Below are positions 33,485-42,850 of a stretch of DNA of 64,000 nucleotides, piece by piece. Under the pieces are notes generated by a model. It was not told the DNA's origin, did no database searches, and saw only the letters and a list, made by a program, of their open reading frames with translations. The DNA is from Amycolatopsis sp. CA-128772 (GTDB taxonomy: Bacteria; Actinomycetota; Actinomycetes; Mycobacteriales; Pseudonocardiaceae): the NCBI RefSeq assembly GCF_002904295.1, contig NZ_PPHG01000079.1, positions 24,772-88,771 of the forward strand, written 5' to 3'. A program made the position numbers and the translations under genes. Each line of letters begins with the position of its first letter. Within the stretch, counting starts at the first letter, position 1.

Positions 33485-34751
33485 GCCGCACCTCCACGTT
33501 GCCCACACTGTTCGAGACGTGCAGGGTGATCTTCTGGCCGCCGACGCCGTCGGTGCCGTTGTCCGTCCCGCTCAGCGCTTCCTGGTCGACGCCGTCGGTC
33601 GAGCGGCCGAAGCAGGTGGCCTCGCCGGCGCCGGTGCGGCAGTCGAAGGTGACGTCCGCGGTCGCCGGCACGAGCACCGTGGTGTCACCCGCGCCGTTGG
33701 AGACGGTCGTCGAGTACGGCGCGCCCTCGGGCAGGTCGGTCAGGTCGAGCCGGATGTCGCCGGCCGCGTGCTGGTAGAGCGGCTTCAGATCGGTCAGGGC
33801 CTGCGGGGTCTCCCCGAGGTCGCCGAACCCACCGCGGAGGTTGATGTCCTGGAACGGCGCGGTGGTCAGCACCATCCCGACGATCGCCAGCGGCACCGCG
33901 AGCCCGATCAGGCCGCGCCCGCCCCCGGCGAACGCGCCGGCGACCAGGCCGACCCCGACGACGCCGAGCACCAGGCCGATGACGTGCTGCGCGGAGAACC
34001 AGCCGGCCCCGTCGAGGCTGGCGAGCACGCCGGCACCGGCGGTCAGCACGGCGAGCGCGAAGGTGGCCGAGCCGACCTTCGACCGGTGCCGCCGCTGCGG
34101 TGACCGGTAGGACGGCGGCGGAGACGCGGGCCGCGGCTCCTGCACGGCCGGCGCGTCGGGCAGGTCCCAGCCGGCCGGGTCGGCGGCGAGCGGGTCCCAG
34201 CCCCGGGCCGGCGACGGCGCCTCGGCGGTGTCGGTCATGGTGAAGGCTCCGTTTCCGGTGAAGGCCGGGTAGGACGTCCGCGCGGCAACGGGCGCGGGCC
34301 GGTTCAGGTGACCGCGGCTGCGGTGCAGCAGGTAGAGCGCGGCGGCGATGAGCGCGCAGCTGATAAGGCCTCCGCCGTCGAACCACGAGCCGGTGATGGA
34401 ACCCCCGGTGCTGACGACGGTGAGCACGAGCAGCACGACGGCGAAGGCCGGCGAAACCGACGACCGGCCGCGCCCGATGAGGCTCTCGAAGCCGGACACC
34501 TCGTCGCTCTCCGCGGGCAGGAACAGCCAGCCCAGCAGGTAGAACGGAATCCCGAAGCCGCCGAAGATCGTCGTGACGACCAACGCGATCCGCACGACGA
34601 CGGGATCGACGCCGTACCGGTACCCGATGGCGGCGGCCACCCCGGCGAGCTTCCGCCCGGCGTGCGGCCGCCGCGGCCGGCTGGCCCAAAAGTCCTTCAC
34701 GGTCTCCTCGAAGCCGTTCAGGACCCCCGGCTTCTCACTCGCACCACTCAT
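33477..34751 (-). CDS. PspC domain-containing envelope protein
   Basis: A 424-residue membrane protein. The N-terminal PspC domain (RKLAGVAAAIGYRYGVDPVVVRIALVV, residues about 35-90) is followed by four or five further helices separated by a Pro/Ala-rich cytosolic loop, and an outside C-terminal domain similar to LiaF/DUF2154 (DLTDLPEGAPYSTTVSNGAGDTTVLVP, with KITLHVSNSVGNVEV). These proteins act in cell-envelope stress sensing. It is transcribed divergently from a histidine kinase that also carries a PspC domain, with 124 bp between. ATG at 34751. Confidence 0.82.
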   Translation of the reverse strand: MSGASEKPGVLNGFEETVKDFWASRPRRPHAGRKLAGVAAAIGYRYGVDPVVVRIALVVTTIFGGFGIPFYLLGWLFLPAESDEVSGFESLIGRGRSSVSPAFAVVLLVLTVVSTGGSITGSWFDGGGLISCALIAAALYLLHRSRGHLNRPAPVAARTSYPAFTGNGAFTMTDTAEAPSPARGWDPLAADPAGWDLPDAPAVQEPRPASPPPSYRSPQRRHRSKVGSATFALAVLTAGAGVLASLDGAGWFSAQHVIGLVLGVVGVGLVAGAFAGGGRGLIGLAVPLAIVGMVLTTAPFQDINLRGGFGDLGETPQALTDLKPLYQHAAGDIRLDLTDLPEGAPYSTTVSNGAGDTTVLVPATADVTFDCRTGAGEATCFGRSTDGVDQEALSGTDNGTDGVGGQKITLHVSNSVGNVEVRRA

Positions 34752-34875
34752 ACCGAGAAGCATGCGGCACGGGTGACGGCGGGACATCCGGGATGGTCCC
34801 TGAGGTTTCCCGGCCGCGGCCGCCGGTGTGGATCAGGGGTTTCCCCGATGGAACCCCGCGCCGCAGCGTGTGACC

Positions 34876-36165
34876 ATGGACGGCGTGCAGGATGCCCTCG
34901 ACCACGTCGTCACCGAGCAGGTGACCGTCCTGGAGAAGCCCAAGATGTTCCGGCGCCGGTCCGGGCGGGCGATCGCCGGCGTCGCCGGTGGGCTCGCGGA
35001 CCACCTCGGCGTGCCGGTCCTCTGGGTGCGGACCGTCTTCGCGCTGCTCGCCGCCCTCAACGGGGCCGGCCTGCTCGCCTACGGTCTCCTCTGGGTCTTC
35101 GTCCAGCAGCAGACCGAAGAAACGGCGAAAGCCCCCACCTCCAAGGAACGCCAGCAGGCGTTCGGGCTGATCGCGCTCGGGGTCGGCCTCGCCGTGGCCA
35201 GCGGGACGCTCACCGGGTTCATCAGCGGCTGGGTCGCCGTGCCGCTCGCCGTCGCCATGATCGGTCTCGCCGTCGTCTGGCGCGAAGCCGACGAGTCGCA
35301 GCGGCGCCGCTGGCGCGTCGGCGCGAAAGACGGCTTCGCGGGCGCGTTCCTCGGCGGGGGCGGCTGGTCGGCCGCCATCCGGATCGTCGCCGGGGTCGCG
35401 CTGGTGATCACCGGCATCGGCGTCGTCGTGCTCCGCAGCGGCAGCCTCGACCAGGTCCAGTTCGCGCTGATCGCCGTCATCGCCACCCTGATCGGGGTGG
35501 CCGTGCTGACCGTGCCGTTCTGGCTGCGCCTGGTCCGGGACCTCTCCGACGAGCGCAAGGCCCGCATCCGCACCGACGAACGCGCCGAAATCGCCGCCCA
35601 CCTGCACGACTCCGTACTGCAGACGCTCGCGTTGATCCAGAAGCAGAGCGAACAGCCCCGCGAGGTCGCGCGGCTGGCCCGCAGCCAGGAGCGCGAGCTG
35701 CGCGGCTGGCTCTACGGCCCCAACGGCTACGGCAAGCCGTCGGAGAAGCCCGAAGTAGCGACGGGGCAGCTTTCGGAAGCGCTCGCCACGGCGTGCGGCG
35801 AGGTCGAGGACACCTTCGCCATCTCCGTCGGCCAGGTCGTCGTCGGCGACGCCGAGCTGGACGAATCGCTGGCCGCGCTCGTCCAAGCCGCCCGCGAGGC
35901 CATCGTCAACGCCGCCAAGCACGCGGGCGTCGAGGAGGTCAGCGTCTTCGCCGAGGTCGAGCCGACGTCGGTGACGGTGTTCGTCCGCGACCGCGGCAAG
36001 GGCTTCGACCCCGACCTCGTCCCGGACGACCGCCACGGCCTCGCCGACTCGATCCGCGGCCGGATGACCCGCCACGGCGGTACGTGCAAGGTCCGGACCG
36101 CGCCGGGGGAGGGCACCGAGGTGCAGCTCGCCATGCCGGTGAAAGCGGGCAAGGGAGCGGCGTGA
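34876..36165 (+). CDS. sensor histidine kinase with N-terminal PspC domain
   Basis: A 429-residue sensor kinase. Residues about 20-75 form a PspC domain (RSGRAIAGVAGGLADHLGVP, VRTVFALLAAL), followed by four helices in two pairs, then a HisKA_3 domain (ERAEIAAHLHDSVLQTLALIQ with the phospho-accepting His) and a HATPase domain with REAIVNAAKHAG, DRGKGFDPD and HGLADSIRGRM. It lacks an extracellular sensor domain, so it probably senses the membrane via PspC. ATG at 34876. It is followed immediately by its response regulator. Confidence 0.88.
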   Translation: MDGVQDALDHVVTEQVTVLEKPKMFRRRSGRAIAGVAGGLADHLGVPVLWVRTVFALLAALNGAGLLAYGLLWVFVQQQTEETAKAPTSKERQQAFGLIALGVGLAVASGTLTGFISGWVAVPLAVAMIGLAVVWREADESQRRRWRVGAKDGFAGAFLGGGGWSAAIRIVAGVALVITGIGVVVLRSGSLDQVQFALIAVIATLIGVAVLTVPFWLRLVRDLSDERKARIRTDERAEIAAHLHDSVLQTLALIQKQSEQPREVARLARSQERELRGWLYGPNGYGKPSEKPEVATGQLSEALATACGEVEDTFAISVGQVVVGDAELDESLAALVQAAREAIVNAAKHAGVEEVSVFAEVEPTSVTVFVRDRGKGFDPDLVPDDRHGLADSIRGRMTRHGGTCKVRTAPGEGTEVQLAMPVKAGKGAA

Positions 36166-36172
36166 GGCGGCT

Positions 36173-36853
36173 ATGCTCGACGACGTGACGGACAGCCAGC
36201 GCGAACCGGTCAAGGTGTTCCTCGTCGACGATCACGCGCTGTTCCGCGCGGGGGTCCGCACCGAGCTCGACTCGATCACCGACGAGGTCCGCGTCGTCGG
36301 CGAGGCGGGTTCGGTCGCCGAAGCGGTCGCCGGCATCGCCCGCACGAAGCCGCAGGTGGTCCTGCTCGACGTGCACATGCCCGACGGCGGCGGCGCCGAG
36401 GTGCTGCGCCGCGTCCGGCCCGAGCTGCCGGACGTCGTGTTCCTGGCCCTGTCGGTCTCCGACGCGGCCGAGGACGTCATCGCGGTCATCCGCGCCGGCG
36501 CGCGCGGATACGTCACGAAGACGATCTCGTCGAAGGAACTGGTCCGCGCGGTGGTCCGCGTTTCGGACGGCGACGCGGTGTTCTCGCCGCGCCTGGCCGG
36601 CTTCGTCCTGGACGCCTTCGCCGACCGCCCGGGTTCGGCCCCGATCAACGACCCCGAGCTCGACCTCCTGACCCCCCGCGAGCGCGACGTCCTGCGGCTG
36701 CTGGCCCGCGGGTACGCCTACAAGGAGATCGCGTCGGAGCTGTTCATCTCGGTGAAGACGGTCGAGACGCACGTGTCGAGCGTCCTGCGGAAGACCCAGC
36801 TGTCGAACCGCTACGAGCTTTCCCGCTGGGCCTCCGACCGCCGCCTCGTCTAG
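36173..36853 (+). CDS. LuxR-type response regulator
   Basis: A 226-residue response regulator of the NarL/LuxR family. The receiver has VFLVDDHALFRAG, the phosphorylation Asp in VVLLDVHMPDGG, and Lys in GYVTKTIS. The HTH is LTPRERDVLRLLARGYAYKEIASELFIS, KTVETHVSSVLRKTQ. It begins 7 bp after the kinase stop. ATG at 36173 has GAGG 5 nt upstream; GTG 36185 is a possible alternative. Its stop TAG is shared as CTAG with the convergent EamA gene. Together with the kinase and the divergent PspC gene it is likely an envelope stress system. Confidence 0.92.
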   Translation: MLDDVTDSQREPVKVFLVDDHALFRAGVRTELDSITDEVRVVGEAGSVAEAVAGIARTKPQVVLLDVHMPDGGGAEVLRRVRPELPDVVFLALSVSDAAEDVIAVIRAGARGYVTKTISSKELVRAVVRVSDGDAVFSPRLAGFVLDAFADRPGSAPINDPELDLLTPRERDVLRLLARGYAYKEIASELFISVKTVETHVSSVLRKTQLSNRYELSRWASDRRLV

Positions 36854-37752
36854 ACGCGTTCCAGCACCGGCTCCACCGGCGCCCGCTTCGGCAGGCGCGT
36901 CAACGCGACCCCGCCGAGCACGACCACCATGCCCGCGATCACCCGCAGGTGCAGCTGCTCGCCCAGGAACAGCGCGCCCAGCAGCACGGACACCACCGGC
37001 AGCAGGTAGCCGACCACCGACGCCGCCACCGCGCCTTCGCTGGCCAGCAGCTGGTAGTTCAGCGCGAACGCGATGCCCGTCGAGCCGATGCCCAGTACCA
37101 GCACCGCCAGCAGCGGACCGGTCGACACGTGCACCGGCGTGAACCCGCCCGCCGGCAGGGCCAGCACCAGCATTCCGCTGGCCAGCAGCATCTGCCCCGC
37201 CGAAGTCGCGTACGGCGACAACGAGGCGTCCGACAGGTACTTGCCCTCGTAGACGAACGCGAAGCCGTAGCTGGCCGCCGCCGCGAGGCACGCCAGCGCC
37301 CCCCAGCTCAGCAGGCCCGATGCCTGCCACGGCGCGAAGATCAGGAGGATGCCGCCGAGGCCCACGACCAGGCCGGCCAGCCGCGCCCCCGTCATCCGCG
37401 ACGACGTGCCCATCAGCGGCGCGGCGAGCAGCACCCACAGCGGCGTCGTCGAGTTCAGCACGCCGGTGATGCCCGAATCGACCGTCGTCTCGCCGATCGC
37501 GAACAGCAGGAACGGCAGCGCGTTGTGGAAGAACGCCGCGACGGCCAAGTGGCCCCACATCCGGCGGTCGCGCGGCAGCCGGGCCCGCTGCAGGCGGCAC
37601 AGCACCAGCAGCATGACCGCGCCGAGCACGAGCCGCGCCAGCACGAGCTGGACCGGCGAGAACATCCCCAGCCCGAGCTTGATCCAGAAGAAACTCGAGC
37701 CCCACATCAGCGCCAGCGCGGCGATCCTGAGCAGGGTCTTCGTCTCGCCCAC
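36850..37752 (-). CDS. EamA-family (DMT) transporter
   Basis: A 300-residue inner-membrane protein of ten helices in two EamA repeats (LALMWGSSFFWIKLGLG for repeat one, ALNYQLLASEGAVAAS with LLGALFLGE for repeat two). It exports or imports small metabolites. GTG at 37752 has AGGAGGA 6 nt upstream. It is divergent from a LysR regulator across a 102-bp AT-richer gap, the usual arrangement in which the regulator controls the transporter. Its substrate is unknown. Confidence 0.87.
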   Translation of the reverse strand: MGETKTLLRIAALALMWGSSFFWIKLGLGMFSPVQLVLARLVLGAVMLLVLCRLQRARLPRDRRMWGHLAVAAFFHNALPFLLFAIGETTVDSGITGVLNSTTPLWVLLAAPLMGTSSRMTGARLAGLVVGLGGILLIFAPWQASGLLSWGALACLAAAASYGFAFVYEGKYLSDASLSPYATSAGQMLLASGMLVLALPAGGFTPVHVSTGPLLAVLVLGIGSTGIAFALNYQLLASEGAVAASVVGYLLPVVSVLLGALFLGEQLHLRVIAGMVVVLGGVALTRLPKRAPVEPVLERV

Positions 37753-37854
37753 CCCAGTCCTCCTTCGATCCCAGCGCCAGCTTCGCCCGCGCGAGACGTA
37801 AGGACAAGCGAAAATAACTGCAGGGACACTTAAGCTCAGCTGTACGATTGGGCC
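37753..37854. promoter_or_regulatory. LysR/EamA divergent promoter
   Basis: This 102-bp gap is AT-rich by local standards. It contains the palindromes CTTAAG and AGCTCAGCT at about 37830-37843, close to the LysR start, suitable for LysR binding. Confidence 0.4.
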
Positions 37855-38757
37855 ATGCTCGACGTCCGCCGCATGCAGGTCCTCCGCGCCGTGATCACCA
37901 GCGGGTCGATCACCGCCGCGGCCCGCAACCTCGGCTACACGCCGTCCGCGATCAGCCAGCAGCTGTCCGCGCTGGAGCGCGAGGCCGGCACGGAGCTGCT
38001 CGAACGCGTCGGCCGCGGTGTCCGGCCGACACCGGCGGGCGCGCTGCTGTCCGAGCACGCCGAGACGCTCAGCGCCGAGCTCGCCAAGGCCGAAGCGGCG
38101 TTGACCGAGCTCAAGGAGGGCCGCATCGGCCGCGTCTCGATCCGCTACTTCGCGACGGCCGGCGCGTCCCTCGTCCCGCCCGCCATCGCCGCGGTCCGCC
38201 GCGAGCACCCCGGCGTGCGTCTCGACCTCAAGCTGGTCGAGCCCGACGACCCGATCCTGGACGTCGAATCGGGCGACGCCGACGTGGCGATCACCGTCTT
38301 CCCGCGCAAGACCCCGCCCGCCAAGGGCGTCGAGCTGGTGCACCTGCTCGACGACCCGTACCGGGCCGTGCTGCCGAAGACCCACCCGCTGGCCCGCAAG
38401 CGCGTGCTGGACCTGACGGAGTTCGCCGAGGAACCGTGGGTCGGCGTCGACGGCATGCCCGGCGTCTGCCGCGACATCCTGCTCGGCGCGTGCGCGTCCG
38501 CGGGTTTCGCGCCGAACGTCGTGGTCGAGTCCGAGGACTACCAGACGGCGCAGGGGTTCGTCGCCGCCGGCATCGGCGTCGGGCTGATCCCCGAACTGGG
38601 CCTCGGCGCGCAGCACCCCGGCGTGGTCGTCCGCCGGATCCGCCACCCGGAGCCGGTCCGCGCGATCCACGCCGCGGTGGCGTCCCGGGCCTACGGGCAC
38701 CCGGCGGTCCGCACGCTGCTGGAAGCCATGCGCGCGGCCACCGCCAAGGTCGCCTAG
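37855..38757 (+). CDS. LysR-family transcriptional regulator
   Basis: A 300-residue regulator. The winged helix is LDVRRMQVLRAVITSGS, ITAAARNLGYTPSAISQQLSALER; the C-terminal type 2 periplasmic-binding domain includes VSIRYFATAGASLVPPAI and GFVAAGIGVGLIPELGL. Divergent from an EamA transporter, which is its probable target. Its stop is shared as CTAG with the convergent pseudokinase gene. Confidence 0.92.
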   Translation: MLDVRRMQVLRAVITSGSITAAARNLGYTPSAISQQLSALEREAGTELLERVGRGVRPTPAGALLSEHAETLSAELAKAEAALTELKEGRIGRVSIRYFATAGASLVPPAIAAVRREHPGVRLDLKLVEPDDPILDVESGDADVAITVFPRKTPPAKGVELVHLLDDPYRAVLPKTHPLARKRVLDLTEFAEEPWVGVDGMPGVCRDILLGACASAGFAPNVVVESEDYQTAQGFVAAGIGVGLIPELGLGAQHPGVVVRRIRHPEPVRAIHAAVASRAYGHPAVRTLLEAMRAATAKVA

Positions 38758-39869
38758 ACGAAGAACAGCTCGGTGACGAGGATCCCGACCAGCACCGCCG
38801 CGAGGATCGCGGCCACGGTGACCAGCGTCTTCTTCGACACCGGCAGGTTCCACGCCTGGGCCTGGGCCTGGGCGTGCGGCTGAGCGCCGGGCGCGGGCGG
38901 CGGCGCGTACTGCGTCGGCGGCGGTACCGGCTGCATCCGCTGCGTCTGCTCCGCCGCGGAGAAGCCGGGCGCGGCGACCGGCGGCTGCTGCTGGTACTGC
39001 GGTCCCGACGGCGGCATCGGTGGCATCGGCGGCGCCGCGGGCGCCAGCCCCGGGTTGAACGGCGGGGGCGGCGGTGGCGGGATCCCGGGGGCGGTCGGCG
39101 GGATGAACGCCGTCTCGCGGCCTTCGGTGATCGCCTTCAGGGAGCGGACGGTGTCCGTCATCGTCGGCCGGGTCGCCGGGTCCGTGCGCAGCATCTTGCG
39201 CAGCGCCTCGGTGAGGACGCCGGAGTTCTGCGGCGGCCGTTCGGACGACTGCCCGTCGTCCCCGAAGGGCGGCACGCCCTCGACGGACGTGTACAGCGTC
39301 GCGCCGAGGGAGAAGACGTCCGCAGCCGGTGTCGGCGGCAGTCCCCGCGCGACTTCCGGCGCCACGTACGCCGCGTGCGGCCCGCCGCCGCTGATGCCGA
39401 TGTCGGTGAGCTTCACGCCGCCGTCGTCGGCCAGGAGCACGGTGCCCGGCTCGAGCGTGCGGTGCACGAACCCGGCCGCGTGGATGGCCGCCAGCGCGTT
39501 GCCGAGCTGGATGCCCAGCTGCGCCGCCTGGTCGGGGGTGAGCCGGCCGTGCTCGGCGAGGAACGTCGCCATGCTGCGGGACGGGATGTACTCCATCACC
39601 AGCCAGACGTCCTGGCCGTCGGGCAGCACGTCGAACACCTTGATCGCGCTGGGGTGCTCGATCCGGGCGGCGTCCTTGCCCTCCTGCATGGCGGCCGCGC
39701 GCGCCTGCTCGGCCCGCTCGCCCGCGCCGACCGGCAGGTACATCCGCTTCATCGCGACGGTCCGGAACAGCCGCGTGTCGAACGCCAGCCACACGATGCC
39801 GGCGCGCCCGCGGCCGATCGGCTGGTCCAGCCGGAACCGGCCGCCGACGATGGTTCCCTCAGAACTCAA
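38754..39869 (-). CDS. membrane-anchored pseudokinase of the Ser/Thr kinase fold
   Basis: A 371-residue protein with a Hanks-type kinase domain (about 12-265), a Pro/Gln-rich linker and a single C-terminal helix (KKTLVTVAAILAAVLVGILV) ending directly in TELFFV, so no outside domain exists. Lys41 is kept (VAMKRM), but the catalytic HRD is HRT (His136, Arg137, Thr138), the following Lys is Glu140, and DFG is Asp-Ile-Gly at 156-158. It therefore lacks the base and is very probably inactive. A conventional kinase gene follows 12 bp upstream on the same mRNA, so it may be a substrate or allosteric partner of that kinase. Confidence 0.86.
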   Translation of the reverse strand: MSSEGTIVGGRFRLDQPIGRGRAGIVWLAFDTRLFRTVAMKRMYLPVGAGERAEQARAAAMQEGKDAARIEHPSAIKVFDVLPDGQDVWLVMEYIPSRSMATFLAEHGRLTPDQAAQLGIQLGNALAAIHAAGFVHRTLEPGTVLLADDGGVKLTDIGISGGGPHAAYVAPEVARGLPPTPAADVFSLGATLYTSVEGVPPFGDDGQSSERPPQNSGVLTEALRKMLRTDPATRPTMTDTVRSLKAITEGRETAFIPPTAPGIPPPPPPPFNPGLAPAAPPMPPMPPSGPQYQQQPPVAAPGFSAAEQTQRMQPVPPPTQYAPPPAPGAQPHAQAQAQAWNLPVSKKTLVTVAAILAAVLVGILVTELFFV

Positions 39870-39881
39870 GACGGTCCTCGA

Positions 39882-41516
39882 TCATCCGCCGGTGGCAGCG
39901 CTGGAAGTCGCGCCACCGGTTGTCGTGTCGGTCGGTGTCGTCTTCGGCGTCGACTCCGGAGGCGGTGTCGTCTTGGGAGTCGACTTCGGCGTGGTGGTCT
40001 CCTGCGGTTCGGAGCTCCGCGAAGTCGTCGCCTTCTTCGACGACGAGCTCTGCTCCGTGACCGGCGGCGGCACGTCGGCCGTGCTGAAGGACGTGTCTTC
40101 CGTGGGCGTCGGCGTCTCCGACGTCGCGGCCGGCGACGGCTTGGGGCTGGAGATCGGCGCGGCCGGCGCCTCCGGGTTGTTCGGGCTCAGCAGCCACACG
40201 ACGAGCGCGACCAGGCCCACGACCACGACCCCGCCGATGATCGCCGGGCGCTTCCACGCGCCGGGCTTGCCCTGGTCGTCGTCGACCGGGCTCATCTGCG
40301 GCCGCGACCGGGGCGGCGGCGGGGCGGGCTCGTCGTCGTAATCGTCGTAGTCGTCCTCGTACCCGCCCTGCTCGTGCGGCGGCACCGGCACGGCGCGGGT
40401 CGCGGCCAGCCCGGGCGGCACGCCCCCGGCCGCGTGGTGGTCGTCCTCGCGGTAGCGGCCGTACCCGTCGTAGTCGTCCTCCGGGTAGCCGGTGGCCTCC
40501 GGGTAGTCGTCCTCGTCGTAGAACGGCACAGCCTGCGTCGGGGCCCCGCCGCCGTTGAGCAGCGTGCCCGAGTGGCCCACGGGGATCTCGTCGAACATCT
40601 GGGTCGCGTTCGGGTCGGCCACGGCGGCCGCGCCGAGGACGCCGGCGGACGGCGCCAGCATGGTCTCGTCGGCAGGGCCGCCGAGCGGCGTCTCGCCGCG
40701 CGCGACGGCCGCGAGCAGCTCCTCGCACTCTTCGGCGGTCGGCCGGTGCTCGATGTCCGGGTGCAGCAGCACGGCCAGCACGCTGGCCAGCGGCCCGGAC
40801 TGGCGCGGCGGGTTGATCTGCCCGGCCGCGACCGCGTGCAGCAGGCTCAGCGTGTTCTCGGACAGCCCGAACGGCGGCTGGCCCTCGCACGCCGCGTACA
40901 GCGTCGAACCGAGGGAGAAGACGTCGGACTCCGGGCCGGGGTCGCCGCCGATGGCGACCTCGGGGGCCAGGTAGGCGGGCGTGCCGGCGATCATCCCGGT
41001 CTTGGTGACCGTGACGTCGTCCTTGGCGCGCGAGATGCCGAAGTCGGTGATCTTCACGACGCCGTTGCCGCCGAGCAGGATGTTGCCCGGCTTGATGTCG
41101 CGGTGCACGATGCCGACCGCGTGCGCCTCGCGCAGCGCCGCGGCGACCTGGGCGCCGATGCGCGCCACCTCGGTCGGCGGCAGCGTGCGGCGTTCCTGAA
41201 GCACGGCGGCCAGGCTGGTGGAGTTGAGGTACTCCATGATCAGGCACGGCTGCCCGTTGTCGTCGGTGACGACGTCGAACACCGAGATCGCGTTGGGGTG
41301 GTGCAGCCGGGCCGCGATTCGGCCCTCGCGCATCGTCCGCTGGCGGGCGTCTTCTTTGTCGTGCTCGTCCAGGTGCGGCTGGAGCAGGAGCTGCTTGATG
41401 GCCACGGTGCGGCCCAGGACCTCGTCGTGCGCCTGCCAGACGGCCCCCATCGCGCCCGTGCCGATCCGGCCGACGATGCGGTACCGATCGGCGACCAGAC
41501 GACCCTCGTCGCTCAC
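39882..41516 (-). CDS. transmembrane Ser/Thr protein kinase (PknB-type)
   Basis: A 544-residue Hanks-type kinase. GTGAMG, catalytic Lys41, HRDIKPGN (Asp140), DFG and APE are all intact. The linker (about 275-430) is rich in Asp/Tyr/Pro (DDYDDYDDE). One helix (IIGGVVVVGLVALVVWLL) is followed by an outside Ser/Thr/Pro-rich tail without PASTA repeats. It is co-transcribed with the pseudokinase downstream. ATG 41516 has GGGAGG upstream. Substrates are unknown; the pseudokinase is a candidate. Confidence 0.92.
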   Translation of the reverse strand: MSDEGRLVADRYRIVGRIGTGAMGAVWQAHDEVLGRTVAIKQLLLQPHLDEHDKEDARQRTMREGRIAARLHHPNAISVFDVVTDDNGQPCLIMEYLNSTSLAAVLQERRTLPPTEVARIGAQVAAALREAHAVGIVHRDIKPGNILLGGNGVVKITDFGISRAKDDVTVTKTGMIAGTPAYLAPEVAIGGDPGPESDVFSLGSTLYAACEGQPPFGLSENTLSLLHAVAAGQINPPRQSGPLASVLAVLLHPDIEHRPTAEECEELLAAVARGETPLGGPADETMLAPSAGVLGAAAVADPNATQMFDEIPVGHSGTLLNGGGAPTQAVPFYDEDDYPEATGYPEDDYDGYGRYREDDHHAAGGVPPGLAATRAVPVPPHEQGGYEDDYDDYDDEPAPPPPRSRPQMSPVDDDQGKPGAWKRPAIIGGVVVVGLVALVVWLLSPNNPEAPAAPISSPKPSPAATSETPTPTEDTSFSTADVPPPVTEQSSSSKKATTSRSSEPQETTTPKSTPKTTPPPESTPKTTPTDTTTGGATSSAATGG

Positions 41517-41731
41517 GCGACCTCCCTTTGGGCTCCGACTTCACCAGGGCGTGAGGATCGGTGCCTGGTGACGCGGCCACGTGTACGCCGCTTCGCTGGA
41601 GCGTATGCACATGTCGTGGGCTGCGTGCCGGCTTCACGGAGACCGGCCCGTGACAAGGCTAGGCGCTCACTCTGCGCACACGAATCCGGTACAGGCACTT
41701 GAACCACGGGTGAAGGGGTGATCGCCGAGGG

Positions 41732-42592
41732 CTACATGTACTGGGCCGAGACGAGCTCGGCTTCGGTGATCAGCCCGCCGGTGTCGGCGACCCGGAACAG
41801 CTGGGTGACGCGCACCAGCGCGCCGTCCGGCCGGTGCAGCGTGGCGACCGCGAGGATCGAGCCGTCCGGCTTGATCTGCGTGTCGGCCTCCTGGACGTCG
41901 ATGGCGTCCATCGAGCTCCAGGTGCGGACCAGCTCGCCCGCCGTGCCGTCGGCCAGCGCCGGGCTCAGCAGGGCGAGCGCGCCCGCCGAGTTCCGCGCGA
42001 TCGCGGCGTAGAAGTCCTTGACGGCCTGGATCTTGCGGCTCGCGCTGCGCGCGTCGGCCGCCTGGTCCGGGATCGACGTGGCCGGCGCGGGCGCGGCCTG
42101 GACCCGCGGGGTGCCGTTCGCCGGGTGGCCGGTCGACGGCGTGTCGTCGGCCGGCGTGCCCGGCGTCGTCGTCCCGCGCTGCTCCGGAGCGCCGCCACCG
42201 GCCTGGCGCTGCGGGACGGCGAGGCCGCCGAGCTCCGCGGCGCCGGTGAACCCGGCGGGCGTGGACTGGCCGCCCGAGGACGCGGCGCGGTGCGAGCTGG
42301 TCAGCATCGGAGCGGCGATCACGGCCCCGGCGACGAGCGCACCGGCGGCGACGAGCCCGGTCAGCTTCGCGCGGCGGGCGAGACGGCTTTCCGGCTCCCC
42401 GGCGTCGTCGGCCCGCTCGGGCTCGCGGGCCGCCTCGGTCCGCGGCGGCAGGAACCGCTGCGGGTCGCGGAAGACCTGCTCGAGGTGGTCACGGTCGGCG
42501 TCGGCGACGCCGTCCAGGATCTCGGCCGGGATGACGTCCTCGACGCGGACGGCGTGCGGTGCTTCACGCCGTGTGCGCTGCCGATCAAGCAC
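41732..42592 (-). CDS. membrane-anchored NTF2-like protein A
   Basis: A 286-residue protein with a charged cytosolic N-terminus of about 75 residues, one helix (AKLTGLVAAGALVAGAVIAAP), a Pro/Thr/Gly-rich linker and an outside NTF2-like domain (VKDFYAAIARNSAGALALLSP, with AVATLHRPDGALVRVTQLFRV). It resembles the C-terminal part of the next gene. GTG 42592 has GCGAGGA upstream. It lies just upstream of the kinase pair on the same strand. Function unknown. Confidence 0.72.
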   Translation of the reverse strand: MLDRQRTRREAPHAVRVEDVIPAEILDGVADADRDHLEQVFRDPQRFLPPRTEAAREPERADDAGEPESRLARRAKLTGLVAAGALVAGAVIAAPMLTSSHRAASSGGQSTPAGFTGAAELGGLAVPQRQAGGGAPEQRGTTTPGTPADDTPSTGHPANGTPRVQAAPAPATSIPDQAADARSASRKIQAVKDFYAAIARNSAGALALLSPALADGTAGELVRTWSSMDAIDVQEADTQIKPDGSILAVATLHRPDGALVRVTQLFRVADTGGLITEAELVSAQYM

Positions 42593-42850
42593 GAAAGTCC
42601 TCGCTCTGGGTGCCGGGGACGGGTACCCGCCGTTCGGCCGGGTCTCCGTTGGTCCGGTTGGCCGGTTCGTGGCCGGTTCCGGATCCGCTGTCGTCAGGTA
42701 ACCCTGTGCGGACGGCGACCACCAGGCTCTGTCGCCGGAATGCCGTCGCGATACGACGAGCGGCAGCTTATGTCACCCACCCGGACCAGGCATAACCGCT
42801 CGGCGCACCGCACGTGCATCAGAACGGGCGAACCGCACGTGCAGGCGTGG

